64,000 nucleotides of DNA, from assembly GCF_014050225.1 (NCBI RefSeq), contig NZ_JACFXV010000034.1:1-64000 (forward strand). Direction: 5' to 3'. Under the pieces are notes generated by a model. The model did no database searches. It was not told where the DNA came from and worked only from the letters and a program-made list of their open reading frames with translations. Origin of the DNA: Stappia albiluteola. GTDB lineage: Bacteria > Pseudomonadota > Alphaproteobacteria > Rhizobiales > Stappiaceae. Both the position numbers and the translations under genes were made by a program. Within the stretch, counting starts at the first letter, position 1. Every line of letters starts with the position of its first letter. This document shows positions 1 to 7,504 of this stretch, piece after piece.

Positions 1-159
1 CCCTTACCCTCATTCCCCCTTCCCCATTGCTGTTTCAAAAACCCTTCTGATTTAGCTTGTTAGGAACGGCTGTTTTCTGCGGTTTCGGGACTGCGGTTTT
101 GAGTGTTCGAGAAACATCTGTTTTGTTGACAGTTTGGCGATCCGTGAGACGCTGTTTTT
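1..159. other. Region upstream of serine recombinase with CTGTTTY repeats
   Basis: No gene is supported here. The heptamer CTGTTTT or CTGTTTC occurs four times on the plus strand, beginning at 30, 70, 118 and 152. A serine recombinase gene often sits beside its own recombination site, so this could hold a res or att core, but no convincing paired half-sites were found. No Shine-Dalgarno sequence is evident before the ATG at 160. Confidence 0.3.
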
Positions 160-756
160 ATGAGAGCAGCGATTTATGCAAGGGTGAGTACGGACAAGAG
201 CCAGACGGTGGAGAATCAGATCCGTGAGCTGCGGCAAGTGGGTGAGCGGCTTGGCTGGGAGATTGTTACCGTCTTCAGCGATGAAGGCATTTCCGGTGCG
301 AAGGGCCGCGATCAACGGCCGGGCTTCGATGCATTGATGCGCGCCGTTACCCGTCGAGAGATCGATTTGATTGGGGCATGGGCGGTCGATAGACTGGGGC
401 GGTCATTGAGCGATCTCGTCGGATTTTTGAATGAGATCCAGAGCCGCGGTGTCGATCTCTATCTGCATCAGCAGGGACTCGACACGAGCACGCCATCGGG
501 CCGCATGTTGTTCCAGATGCTGAGCGTCTTCAGCGAATTCGAGCGCGAGATGATCCGTTCACGGGTGGTTGCCGGTCTTCGCCGAACCGCGGAAAAGGGT
601 ACGCGACTTGGCCGCCCGCCGGTGCCGCCGCATAAGATGGATGCAATCCGCAAGGCTCTTGAAGAGGGGCGAGGTGTCCGCGCAACGGCAAGGCGGTTCG
701 ACGTGTCGCCGACGACGGTTAGCCGGGTCAAGGCCGAGCTGGACGCCGTGGCTTGA
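160..756 (+). CDS. Serine recombinase / resolvase family protein
   Basis: A 198-aa small serine recombinase of the resolvase/invertase type, which would cut and rejoin DNA through a phosphoserine intermediate. The N-terminal catalytic domain has YARVSTDKS with nucleophile Ser10 and Arg8, then VDRLGRS with Arg78 and Arg81, and a long helix region around SEFEREMIRSR (about 125-136). A C-terminal helix-turn-helix of the Hin type spans about 163-195 (ATARRFDVSPTTVSRV). The length is that of complete resolvases (about 180-200 aa), so it appears intact. It is followed by a strong terminator at 828-862, so it is transcribed alone. It marks the left part of the window as mobile or plasmid-derived DNA. 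Whether it acts as a resolvase, invertase or integrase cannot be told from sequence. Confidence 0.92.
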   Translation: MRAAIYARVSTDKSQTVENQIRELRQVGERLGWEIVTVFSDEGISGAKGRDQRPGFDALMRAVTRREIDLIGAWAVDRLGRSLSDLVGFLNEIQSRGVDLYLHQQGLDTSTPSGRMLFQMLSVFSEFEREMIRSRVVAGLRRTAEKGTRLGRPPVPPHKMDAIRKALEEGRGVRATARRFDVSPTTVSRVKAELDAVA

Positions 757-827
757 GAGAGGCTGACGCCGAGCCGTATTGGCAGTGGGAGCGAATGGCC
801 GCGGCTGCTTGATATGCCATAACGAAC

Positions 828-862
828 CGGTCACAGGCAGACGTGACTGTGGCCGTTTTTTT
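828..862 (+). terminator. Rho-independent terminator of the recombinase gene
   Basis: A 9-bp stem, CGGTCACAG (828-836) with CTGTGGCCG (847-855) and one G-T wobble pair, closes a 10-nt loop and is followed directly by seven T residues (856-862). It lies 72 nt after the recombinase stop codon and has the form of an intrinsic terminator on the plus strand. Confidence 0.85.
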
Positions 863-1442
863 GATCGACTTCTTTCCTCTCATATTGGAAACGGTTGGGA
901 ACGGGCAAAGGACCGTCTATGACCGTAATGACCGGCCTATATCGGGCAGAAGTAATTTCTCCATATCGCAACAAGCGATGCATATTCGACAGGCCATTGG
1001 CGTTATGGCATGCCATTGACAAATCCAAGCAATTTAAGAAGAGCGGCGAGTGTTCTGGCACAAAACCGGAGGTTTTTGGGTCAAGAACGCGAAGGCGTCG
1101 TTTGCAGCGGGACCGACGTGCGGTCAGCGCCAACAGCGCGACCCGCGCCAAAGGTCCTGATGCGAGCAGAATAACATTTTGACTCGATAGCTATACTGTT
1201 CATTGCCATCACCTTCGCTCTTCGCGTGCCGCGTATCGCATCGGCGACGACAATATTCATTCGAGCTGGAGATTATTGCCGACAACTCCGTTGCCCTCAA
1301 TATATCTCCGTTCGAATGTTCATCCAATTAATTTAAATGGACAAAACCAGAGATATATTGGAATATTAATTATGTCACACAATAATACTTAATAGTAAAT
1401 ATGCGTGTGACGTGTTTTTTATTATCTAATTGAAGGAACTTC
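863..1442. other. Long intergenic region, AT-rich towards its right end
   Basis: No open frame here looks like a gene: the frames at 831-1151 (minus) and 895-1182 (plus) overlap each other, have biased compositions and resemble nothing recognisable. From about 1320 the DNA becomes strongly AT-rich, as expected of a promoter region for the gene at 1443. That stretch contains the inverted repeat listed separately. Confidence 0.5.
1374..1411. promoter_or_regulatory. Inverted repeat upstream of the helicase-like gene
   Basis: GTCACAC at 1374-1380 is repeated in inverted form as GTGTGAC at 1405-1411, with 24 bp of AT-rich DNA between. The right arm is about 31 bp before the ATG at 1443. The two half-sites are roughly three helical turns apart, which would suit a dimeric regulator. 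No regulator is adjacent except the recombinase, so its partner is unknown. Confidence 0.35.
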
Positions 1443-2927
1443 ATGGACATAAAACTTATATCCGGCAATCCCGGTTCTTGCAAATCGACAACTGCACTGC
1501 ATCAGATTGCCTCTAGCAAAAAACTATACGTCGTCGCTCTGCCCAGAATTGACCTGATCAAGGAGGTTAGTGAGCGACTCTGTCAGATGGCTGCATCGCA
1601 CGGGACGTCGCCGCTCATCGTGTCGATCCACAGCCAGACGCAAAACCGGATGCGCCCAGTCACAGAGATCATGGACGCGCCTCAGACCTATGCCAACAAA
1701 GACCATGTGATCCTGTTGATCACCCATGAATCGATGATGCAGTGCGAGTTCGCTGCCTTCAGGGACTGGCATATCTATATCGATGAAGTGCCTTCGGCGG
1801 TTGCCTCAGGCTACCTCTCGATCCCGGCGAGCTGGCCTGCATTTGAGACTGCCTATGATCTCATGGAGGTAAAAGGCGTCGACTGTTGGCAAGTCACGTT
1901 GCGCGACGGCGCTCCCGGCCAGCGGCAGATACTGAACGACGACTTCTTGCGCGAGAACGCGGCTTTCCACCGGCGGGTGTCGAGCAGCCATGGCGTATTC
2001 GTCAATTTTGGCGACTGGTCCCTGCTCAAGGAGGCGGCGACCCGCCTAGAATGGTGGTCGGCTTGGACCCCTGCGGAACTCGAACCCTTCGCCTCTGTCA
2101 CGTTCGTCGGGTCGAACTTTAAGGAGTCCCTGCTATTCAAGGCGTCCGAAAGCCTGTTTCCGGGCAGATTCTCCCTTCATGAGCAGACCATGCCGGTCAC
2201 CCGCACCGCTTGGCCAAGCATTCGCATCCACTACTTCATCGAAAACCACATTGGCTCGACAGAATTTTGGCGGGGGGCTGGAAAACCGGCGTTGCATGCT
2301 GTTTGCCAATGTCTGGAGAGCCTTGTCGATCTCGGCTTTTGGTCCGGCAATCAGATGGTCATCGACCGCTGCGAAGGCCGTCTTCGCGGCATTCAGGCGA
2401 GCCCGAAGGTCGCGGGCTCGAACCGTTATCGTGACAAGACCTCCTGCGCCTTCCTTTACTCGTCAAAATCGCTTCCTGCCGACCAGCCTCTTCAAAAGGC
2501 GCTCGGTCTGTCACGAAACGATATTCAGCGCGCTCGAGAGACCGAAGACATCGCCCAGTTTGTCCTGCGCGGTGCAATCCGTGACCCGGCCTATCATGGC
2601 GATTACGACATCTACCTCTATGACCGAGGCCAAGCGGAAGACCTCAAGGCCTATCTGATCTCATCGGGGATCTCGCCCAACGTGTCGCTCGTGCACAATC
2701 CGGCTGCCAGTGGGCATGATATCGCGCGCAGCCAGCCGGGACGGCCGCCACGGGAAAAGCCCTTCACCTCACCGCAGGAGATCGAACGCAAGAAGCAGGA
2801 AAAGCGCTGGCGCAACGCTGAACGGCAACGAAAGAGCCGGATGCTGAAAAAGCGCAATTCCGACGAGCCGCGTCGACCACGCGGACGGCCGCGCAACGAT
2901 GCGGCGTCGCCGACCCTCGGCCTGTGA
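1443..2927 (+). CDS. Helicase-like P-loop protein of unknown function
   Basis: A 494-aa protein that I do not recognise as a named family. It begins with a P-loop-like GNPGSCKSTT (residues 8-17), in which the glycine normally before the lysine is cysteine. A DExx motif lies in IYIDEVP (about 103-109), and QFVLRGAIRDP (about 376-386) resembles motif VI of superfamily 2 helicases. Together these suggest a DEAD-like ATPase. The tail from about 430 is very basic and ends in GRP-type, AT-hook-like stretches (PGRPPREK, RPRGRPRN), suggesting DNA binding. The ATG is preceded by AAGGAA at a good distance. It lies 138 bp ahead of another orphan gene in the same direction. A plasmid replication or mobilisation role is possible but unproven. 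Confidence 0.75.
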   Translation: MDIKLISGNPGSCKSTTALHQIASSKKLYVVALPRIDLIKEVSERLCQMAASHGTSPLIVSIHSQTQNRMRPVTEIMDAPQTYANKDHVILLITHESMMQCEFAAFRDWHIYIDEVPSAVASGYLSIPASWPAFETAYDLMEVKGVDCWQVTLRDGAPGQRQILNDDFLRENAAFHRRVSSSHGVFVNFGDWSLLKEAATRLEWWSAWTPAELEPFASVTFVGSNFKESLLFKASESLFPGRFSLHEQTMPVTRTAWPSIRIHYFIENHIGSTEFWRGAGKPALHAVCQCLESLVDLGFWSGNQMVIDRCEGRLRGIQASPKVAGSNRYRDKTSCAFLYSSKSLPADQPLQKALGLSRNDIQRARETEDIAQFVLRGAIRDPAYHGDYDIYLYDRGQAEDLKAYLISSGISPNVSLVHNPAASGHDIARSQPGRPPREKPFTSPQEIERKKQEKRWRNAERQRKSRMLKKRNSDEPRRPRGRPRNDAASPTLGL

Positions 2928-3065
2928 TCCCCAACCCGTCGCCGGACCTCCCCAAGCCCGCGGCGGGTACTCCCGTTCTAGCGACAGCATGCAGCCGCGC
3001 ACATCATAGCGACGGGGTGTCCAGATCGGATAGTCTCGTGATCAGCGTCCAATGGAGGTCTCGGC

Positions 3066-3650
3066 ATGGATGAGATGAAAGCCAAGCTGCTCAAAGAGCA
3101 TCTGCCATATGAGCATGACATGCTCGATGCCGCCTATGCCTTCATTACGTCCGACAAGCGCAATGATGATGCAAAGGATCGAGAGCAGTGGTTCCTGCGC
3201 AACGCAGCAATCGTCGCATTCTGGACGCACGCAAGGAACCTGATCGAGTTCTATGAAAAGTCGCCGCACGCAAGCGCCAGCGCATCGGATTTTACCACCG
3301 AGCGCCTATGGCCGGAGTTCCGACTTAAGAAGGGCCAGCCCGCGGAGGAAAAGGCCGGGGAGGAGCTCCGCACGCTGATTAACGAGCAGATCAGCCATCT
3401 GAAATATGAGCGCGTTAAAGCGCCTCACGACAAGCTCGGCGAATATGATCCTTATAACGTGAAAACAGCTATAGACCGCGCCCGCAGAAAATTTGAATGC
3501 CTGCTCACTCCCGAAGCAAAAGCCATCTGGAAAAACCGGCAATCACCAGCAGCAGTGATCTATGGAGACGGAGCGGCCACAAACTGCATCGAAATAATCG
3601 AGACTCAGCCTCTGTCCCCAAGCCCGCACAAAGGCGATCAGGAGACGTAA
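3066..3650 (+). CDS. Hypothetical protein, 194 aa
   Basis: I do not recognise this protein. It is hydrophilic with no signal peptide or membrane segment, and is rich in charged and aromatic residues (for example EQWFLRNAAIVAFWTHARNLIEFYE, of which the second half is a likely amphipathic helix). The ATG at 3066 has GGAGGT eight bases upstream, a strong ribosome site, so translation is credible. It follows the helicase-like gene in the same direction after 138 bp and may be its functional partner or simply part of the same island. No regulator or toxin-like motif is visible. Confidence 0.7.
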   Translation: MDEMKAKLLKEHLPYEHDMLDAAYAFITSDKRNDDAKDREQWFLRNAAIVAFWTHARNLIEFYEKSPHASASASDFTTERLWPEFRLKKGQPAEEKAGEELRTLINEQISHLKYERVKAPHDKLGEYDPYNVKTAIDRARRKFECLLTPEAKAIWKNRQSPAAVIYGDGAATNCIEIIETQPLSPSPHKGDQET

Positions 3651-4137
3651 GGAACCGTCGATCCAGCGCCCCAAGTCCCCTCGTCAAAGCAGCAAGCCAG
3701 CCCTCAAAACAGACAACCAACCGGTAGACCATCCAACCCGTTTGACACACAGAAAAAGCACGCTAACGTATTGGAATCGTTCAACTCACCAATGATCTAG
3801 AATCCTGTCGGGTGCGCCATACTTCTCGATAATTTAGTGAAAATGACCGTTAGCCAAAAAATGCGCTGCGTAGCACCGCGGCAGCACGGGCGTGTAACTT
3901 TTCGCTCCGATTTACGGTTCGCCTGCGACGAATGGTCGAGCGGGATACGCAAGCTCGCGTTTCAGGGACTTCACAGGCAAAGGCTTTATTCCGCTTCCCG
4001 GCATATGGCGTCTTAGAAGCGTCAGTCGATGAGCATCCTTATTCTCGCCCTGCCATTCAATATCTGCGTAGCTCCTCGGAAACCCCAATTCCGCTTCCTT
4101 CCTGATCGGGAAGCTGACGGGATGTCGGCGCAAGAAG
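3651..4137. other. Intergenic region of the left island, no gene identified
   Basis: No convincing gene is visible in these 487 bp. A minus-strand frame at 3912-4193 encodes a basic 93-aa peptide that overlaps the tail of the next gene, has no recognised motif and no clear ribosome site, so it is not called. No tRNA, terminal repeat or transposase remnant was recognised. Confidence 0.5.
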
Positions 4138-4518
4138 TCAGGGCGGCACGAGGGTTCGGGGCGCCTTGGTCGATGTTTCCTCTTCTGCGGCAAAGGTCAA
4201 CTTGGTCTGGAGGAAATACCTGCCAGCCTTTGCCGCGTCGGAAAGCATATTGTGCAGGGTATCGTCCGCAGGGTCGGCAGGCGGGATACTGATATTGATG
4301 CAGTGGGTCTGATCATTGGCAAGCCCGAGATCGCGCAGCCGTAGCGCGATCTCGCCGACCGAGGGACCGTCCGGCATTGCGACAACCAGATACAACGTCT
4401 GGAGCACCCCATAGGTCTCGGCGGGAATGACGACATCAACACTCAGATAGAGCCTGTCGTCATAGCGAAATTCGCCGCGTTTGAGTTCGATGAGATCGAG
4501 GTTCATCTCCTGGGCCAC
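4138..4518 (-). CDS. Hypothetical protein, probably truncated at its N terminus
   Basis: A 126-aa product of unknown family starting at a GTG at 4518 or an ATG at 4506; neither has a properly spaced ribosome site. The same frame reads back through a protein-like Ala-rich stretch (IAGAAAS) to a stop codon at about 4540-4542, where a fragment of an unrelated hydrolase gene begins on the other strand. That pattern suggests the real start was lost at a recombination junction. The interior is a normal-looking globular sequence with beta-strand-like segments (LYLSVDVVIPAE, TLYLVVAMPDG). It may be an expressed remnant or a pseudogene. Confidence 0.5.
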   Translation of the reverse strand: MAQEMNLDLIELKRGEFRYDDRLYLSVDVVIPAETYGVLQTLYLVVAMPDGPSVGEIALRLRDLGLANDQTHCINISIPPADPADDTLHNMLSDAAKAGRYFLQTKLTFAAEEETSTKAPRTLVPP

Positions 4519-4540
4519 GCTGGCAGCCGCGCCGGCGATT

Positions 4541-4760
4541 TAGCCACGAACGACTGGCTAGTGCGCTATGCCAGCAACTGCGTGCGCTACGCGGCAATTG
4601 CCGACTGGAGCACCGCATGGCGCATGCCTGGCCGGGATTTCTCTCGAAGGCAGGCTCGGTCGCATCCGGGCGCCGATGCGGATTATCGCCGGGGAATGCG
4701 ACCAGTCTACGCGGCCCGGCCCGATGGAAGGACTGAACCCGGCTTTCCGACGCTCTTAAT
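4541..4760 (+). pseudogene. Degraded alpha/beta-hydrolase fragment
   Basis: Two plus-strand frames together resemble the C-terminal half of an alpha/beta-fold hydrolase of the 3-oxoadipate enol-lactonase type. The first reads DWLVRYASNCVRYAAIADW (about 4550-4606). After a frameshift near 4630-4650, another frame reads LGRIRAPMRIIAGECDQSTR, matching the family pattern in which the acidic catalytic residue follows IxAPxxIIAGExDxST. It stops with TAA at 4757-4759. The N-terminal half with the nucleophile serine is absent. This is a remnant bounded on its left by the junction at about 4540 and on its right by the promoter of the next operon. Confidence 0.55.
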
Positions 4761-4778
4761 TTGCTTGCGCATACAAAT
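4761..4778. promoter_or_regulatory. Candidate MarR operator, copy 1
   Basis: TTGCTTGCGCATACAAAT is an imperfect dyad (TTGnnTGnnCAnnCAA) lying immediately before the -35 element of the DsbA-SMR operon. A near copy (14 of 18 positions identical) occurs at 6772-6789 before the MarR gene that ends this cassette. The shared motif at both ends makes the cassette's own MarR protein the likely binder. Confidence 0.55.
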
Positions 4779-4781
4779 ATA

Positions 4782-4810
4782 TTGACTCCATGTTTATGGC
4801 CAGTTATATG
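4782..4810 (+). promoter_or_regulatory. Sigma70-like promoter of the DsbA-SMR operon
   Basis: TTGACT (4782-4787) and TATATG (4805-4810) are separated by exactly 17 bp. Transcription would start near 4817, upstream of the chosen ATG at 4839. The promoter's position argues against any start codon for the DsbA gene before 4817. Confidence 0.6.
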
Positions 4811-4838
4811 CATGCACAAGCAAACGAAAGGGGCGGCG

Positions 4839-5474
4839 ATGCGCCAGATAACCGTCTATTCGGACTACGTGTGCCCGTACTGCCTGCTCGCAGAGCAGGT
4901 CCTCTCCGAGGCCATTGGTGAACGGGATATCCGCATCTCGTGGCGAGCATTCGAGCTGCGTCCGGAACCTGTGCCGACACTGCGGCCGGAAGACCCGTAT
5001 CTGCCTTCTGTGTGGCGCAAATCCGTCTATCCCCTGGCCGGGCGGCTGGGCGTGACGATCCGGCTGCCGTCGATCTCGCCACAGCCGCGAACCGCAAAAG
5101 CCTTTCAGCTTCTGGCGCTCGCGCAGGATAGAGGGCTCGACCATGCCTATTCGATGCGGGTTCTGCGCGCCTTCTTTCAGGAAGACCGTGACATCGGCGA
5201 TGACGAGGTTCTGATCTCACTCGCAAGCGAGGCTGGTCTGGATCGGAACGAAGCCCGGTCCGCCCTGGAAGACAGCACTTACGCGGAGCGCCATCGGGAG
5301 GCCCTGCGCCATGCCCGTGAGGAGATGGCAATTACCTGCGTCCCCACCATCGTCGTCGGCAAGCAGGTGTTTCGCGGCACGCCGTCGCTGCATGAGTTGG
5401 AGGCGGCGCTCGACCGACTCGACGGGGCCACGAGCCCTGAAAGCCCACCCAATCAAAACATCACCGGAGACTGA
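4839..5474 (+). CDS. DsbA-family thioredoxin-fold oxidoreductase (FrnE-like)
   Basis: A 211-aa protein of the FrnE/DsbA-like thiol oxidoreductase family. The redox motif CPYC is at residues 12-15 directly after the first beta strand (ITVYSDYVCPYC). The cis-proline region of thioredoxin folds appears as CVPTIVVG near 167-174. There is no signal peptide, so it should be cytoplasmic, as FrnE proteins are. The start at 4839 is chosen because AAAGGGG precedes it and the promoter lies just upstream. It is the first gene of a tight run; the next gene begins two bases after its stop. A role in thiol redox homeostasis or in processing a toxic substrate exported by the SMR pair is inferred only from context. 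Confidence 0.85.
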   Translation: MRQITVYSDYVCPYCLLAEQVLSEAIGERDIRISWRAFELRPEPVPTLRPEDPYLPSVWRKSVYPLAGRLGVTIRLPSISPQPRTAKAFQLLALAQDRGLDHAYSMRVLRAFFQEDRDIGDDEVLISLASEAGLDRNEARSALEDSTYAERHREALRHAREEMAITCVPTIVVGKQVFRGTPSLHELEAALDRLDGATSPESPPNQNITGD

Positions 5475-5476
5475 CC

Positions 5477-5797
5477 ATGCACTGGTTCTATCTTGGAGTT
5501 GCCGTGATCTTCGAAATCGCGGTCGCAATCTCGGCAGGCAACGCAAAGGGCTTCACACGGCCATTGTGGACGGCGGCTACGCTGGTCAGTGGGGCCATCG
5601 CCACCTTCTTTCTCAGCCTTGCGCTTCTCACTTTCGATGTCGGCGTGGGCTACGCCATCTGGACCTCGGTTGCCGGCGTCGGGATCGTCATCCTGGGCGC
5701 GCTCTTCTTCGGGCAGAAGCTGGATTGGAAGAAGGCGCTGGGGATTGTCCTTGTGATCGGCGGCGTCGTCGGCCTGCGGCTCAGCGGCGCGGCATGA
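5477..5797 (+). CDS. SMR-family multidrug/guanidinium transporter subunit 1
   Basis: A 106-aa small multidrug resistance protein with four predicted transmembrane helices. The essential membrane-embedded glutamate is Glu13 (GVAVIFEIAVAIS). SMR proteins work as antiparallel dimers that exchange protons for cationic substrates. This subunit is immediately followed by a second, longer SMR gene, the arrangement seen in heterodimeric pairs such as EbrAB, YkkCD and MdtIJ. The start lies two bases after the DsbA stop codon, so translation is probably coupled. The actual substrate cannot be read from sequence. Confidence 0.9.
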   Translation: MHWFYLGVAVIFEIAVAISAGNAKGFTRPLWTAATLVSGAIATFFLSLALLTFDVGVGYAIWTSVAGVGIVILGALFFGQKLDWKKALGIVLVIGGVVGLRLSGAA

Positions 5798-5849
5798 CGA
5801 ACCGTTATTCCAATTGAAAATCGCAAATCCGGACGGAAAGGAAATTGAC

Positions 5850-6236
5850 ATGACAACGACAGATCAGAACACGCCGCACAAGGGCCGTGCGTGGCTCATG
5901 CTGTTGCTCGCCAGCGCTTTCGAGATCGGCTACGCCCTGAGCGTCGGAGGCAGTCAGGCCTTCAGCGTGCTCGGCTGGTCGATCGCCGCCATTATCTTCT
6001 TCCTCCTGACCCTGTACTTCCTCAGCGTGGCCCTGAAATCGATCGATGTTGGGATCGGCTATGCGGTATGGGCGGGCATCGGCGCGGTGGGGGCGGCGGG
6101 CTTTGGCAGCGTCCTTCTCGACCAGCCATTGACGCTGAGCCAGGCCATCTGGCTGGCGGTCATCATTGGCGGCGTGGTCTGGCTGAAGCTCGCAGACAGC
6201 CCAAAGCTCAACACTGATGAAAGCCTTGCGTCCTGA
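5850..6236 (+). CDS. SMR-family transporter subunit 2 (SugE/Gdx-like segments)
   Basis: A 128-aa SMR protein with a short hydrophilic N-terminal extension and four transmembrane helices. The conserved glutamate is Glu25 (LASAFEIGYAL). The segment GYAVWAGIGAVGAAGFG closely resembles the same region of SugE/Gdx guanidinium exporters, while the paired arrangement with the preceding gene suggests a heterodimer. The ATG at 5850 has GGAAAGGA upstream; an in-frame ATG at 5814 lacks such a site. The gap to the first SMR gene is 52 bp, and the deaminase follows after 22 bp. Guanidinium or a related nitrogenous cation is a plausible substrate but remains inference. Confidence 0.88.
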   Translation: MTTTDQNTPHKGRAWLMLLLASAFEIGYALSVGGSQAFSVLGWSIAAIIFFLLTLYFLSVALKSIDVGIGYAVWAGIGAVGAAGFGSVLLDQPLTLSQAIWLAVIIGGVVWLKLADSPKLNTDESLAS

Positions 6237-6258
6237 CCGGCCGCAACGAGGATATCCA

Positions 6259-6744
6259 ATGACGACCGATCCTTTCGCCAGGTTCTCTTCCCTGATGGGA
6301 GACACCGTCGCCTACGCTCTTGAGCATGTTCATGATGGGGGTATTCCGTTCTCGGCTTTCGTCATCGCCCCGAACGGCGAGATGCTCGGCCGCGGCGTCA
6401 ATCGGGTGCGTGAGCATCACGATCCGACGGCCCATGCCGAGGTCGAGGCCATACGGGACGCCTGCCGGACCCATTCAACGCCTTACCTTCAGGGCGCGAC
6501 GCTTCTGGCTTCGGGCGAACCCTGCGCGATGTGCTATATGAGCGCCCTCCATGCCGGCATATCGCGTGTGTTCTTCGCGGTCGATCGCGACGAAGCGGCA
6601 GCTCATGGCTTCGACTATCGCAGCGGCTACGCCCTGTTTGGGGCCGATCCGTGCGCGTGGACCTCACCATCGGTCAGCAAGCTTGCCGTGCCCGAGGGGC
6701 TGGCCCCGTTTCTCGCCTTCCGTTTGGGAAGGCGTGGGCCATGA
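6259..6744 (+). CDS. Nucleoside deaminase (CDA superfamily, guanine-deaminase-like)
   Basis: A 161-aa zinc-dependent deaminase. The zinc site is complete: HAE at residues 59-61, where His59 binds zinc and Glu61 is the catalytic proton shuttle, and PCAMC with Cys89 and Cys92. The length and motif spacing fit single-domain guanine deaminases (GuaD type) and related nucleobase deaminases. The ATG at 6259 follows CGAGGA. It sits between the SMR pair and the MarR gene in one direction, which suggests that the deaminase acts on a compound related to what the SMR pair exports or to the MarR ligand. The substrate (guanine, another base or a pterin-like compound) is not decided by sequence. Confidence 0.88.
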   Translation: MTTDPFARFSSLMGDTVAYALEHVHDGGIPFSAFVIAPNGEMLGRGVNRVREHHDPTAHAEVEAIRDACRTHSTPYLQGATLLASGEPCAMCYMSALHAGISRVFFAVDRDEAAAHGFDYRSGYALFGADPCAWTSPSVSKLAVPEGLAPFLAFRLGRRGP

Positions 6745-6771
6745 CCCCGCCGGAACTTGCTTGAAAAATCA

Positions 6772-6789
6772 TTGCATGGTCATACATAT
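6772..6789. promoter_or_regulatory. Candidate MarR operator, copy 2, over the marR promoter
   Basis: TTGCATGGTCATACATAT matches the copy at 4761-4778 at 14 of 18 positions. A possible promoter, TTGAAA (6761-6766) with ACATAT (6784-6789) at 17-bp spacing, is overlapped by the motif, which would allow autorepression of the MarR gene at 6825. Confidence 0.55.
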
Positions 6790-6824
6790 GGGAAGCACTT
6801 ACCCGACAGGAGCCCGCACTGATC

Positions 6825-7262
6825 ATGCTCACGAAAAGCGATGCCCGGAAAAGCGATGCATGGCTCAAGCTGGTTCAGGTCGTCGGCCATATCGAGACGG
6901 ATATCGGCAAGGCGATGCAGGACAAGCATGGTCTGGGACTTTCGGAATACCGGGCACTCGAGGTGCTTGCGCGTTCGCCCGATTCCGAATTGCGCATGCA
7001 GGAATTGGCAACGCATCTGCGGCTCAACCAAAGCTCGATCTCAAGACTGGTGGAGCGTCTGGAACGCGCGGAACTGACGCTCCGCGATCTTTGCCCGGAC
7101 GACAAACGCGGTGTCTACACGGTTCTGACCGACAAGGGCCGGGCGCGTCTCGAAAGCGCCCAAGCCGATTACAGCAAGGCATTGAACGCAGCGATCAAGA
7201 AGCACGGTTGCGAGGATCTGTTGTCCGCAAAACTGATCGCCCCCAGTAGGTCCGATCAATAG
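6825..7262 (+). CDS. MarR-family transcriptional regulator of the DsbA-SMR cassette
   Basis: A 145-aa winged helix-turn-helix regulator. The DNA-recognition region is LATHLRLNQSSISRLVERLER (about 65-85), followed by the wing (RDLCPDDKRGVYTVLT). MarR dimers typically bind short palindromes and release them on binding small phenolic, cationic or oxidising ligands. The start is preceded by AGGAG. It is separated from the deaminase by 80 bp containing a motif that also occurs before the DsbA gene, pointing to control of the whole cassette including itself. There are two cysteines (in DLCPDD and HGCED), so a redox-sensing mode cannot be excluded. Confidence 0.88.
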   Translation: MLTKSDARKSDAWLKLVQVVGHIETDIGKAMQDKHGLGLSEYRALEVLARSPDSELRMQELATHLRLNQSSISRLVERLERAELTLRDLCPDDKRGVYTVLTDKGRARLESAQADYSKALNAAIKKHGCEDLLSAKLIAPSRSDQ

Positions 7263-7504
7263 CGTTTGCCGTCCGGCGAGTTGGGGTCAGCACCCATTAA
7301 TCGCCTTGTACAGACCATGGCGGCGTGATTCACGCTCTCCGACTATGGGGATATGACGAGCAATCTTTTCTGGCCGGCTGACGAACAGATGGCGCGGTTG
7401 CGGCCATTCTGGGCGGTCTTCCCGCAGCGCGCCTGCTAGAGAACTCCTGGCCGCTGTCGCAGCCCGCATGGCCTCGCGGTTCCGGCAACCCTTGACCGTG
7501 CAGA

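Noticed and set aside
3912-4193. 93-aa minus-strand frame in the left island
   Set aside because: Overlaps the end of another gene, very basic, no ribosome site and no recognisable motif; a gene remnant cannot be excluded.
1-4800. A complete integrative element or prophage at the left end
   Set aside because: Only one recombinase is present; no att repeats, tRNA target, conjugation or phage genes were found, and the left boundary is outside the window.
4765-5477. Guanidine riboswitch before the DsbA-SMR cassette
   Set aside because: The leader between the predicted start near 4817 and the ATG at 4839 is too short and no ykkC-like conserved elements were seen.
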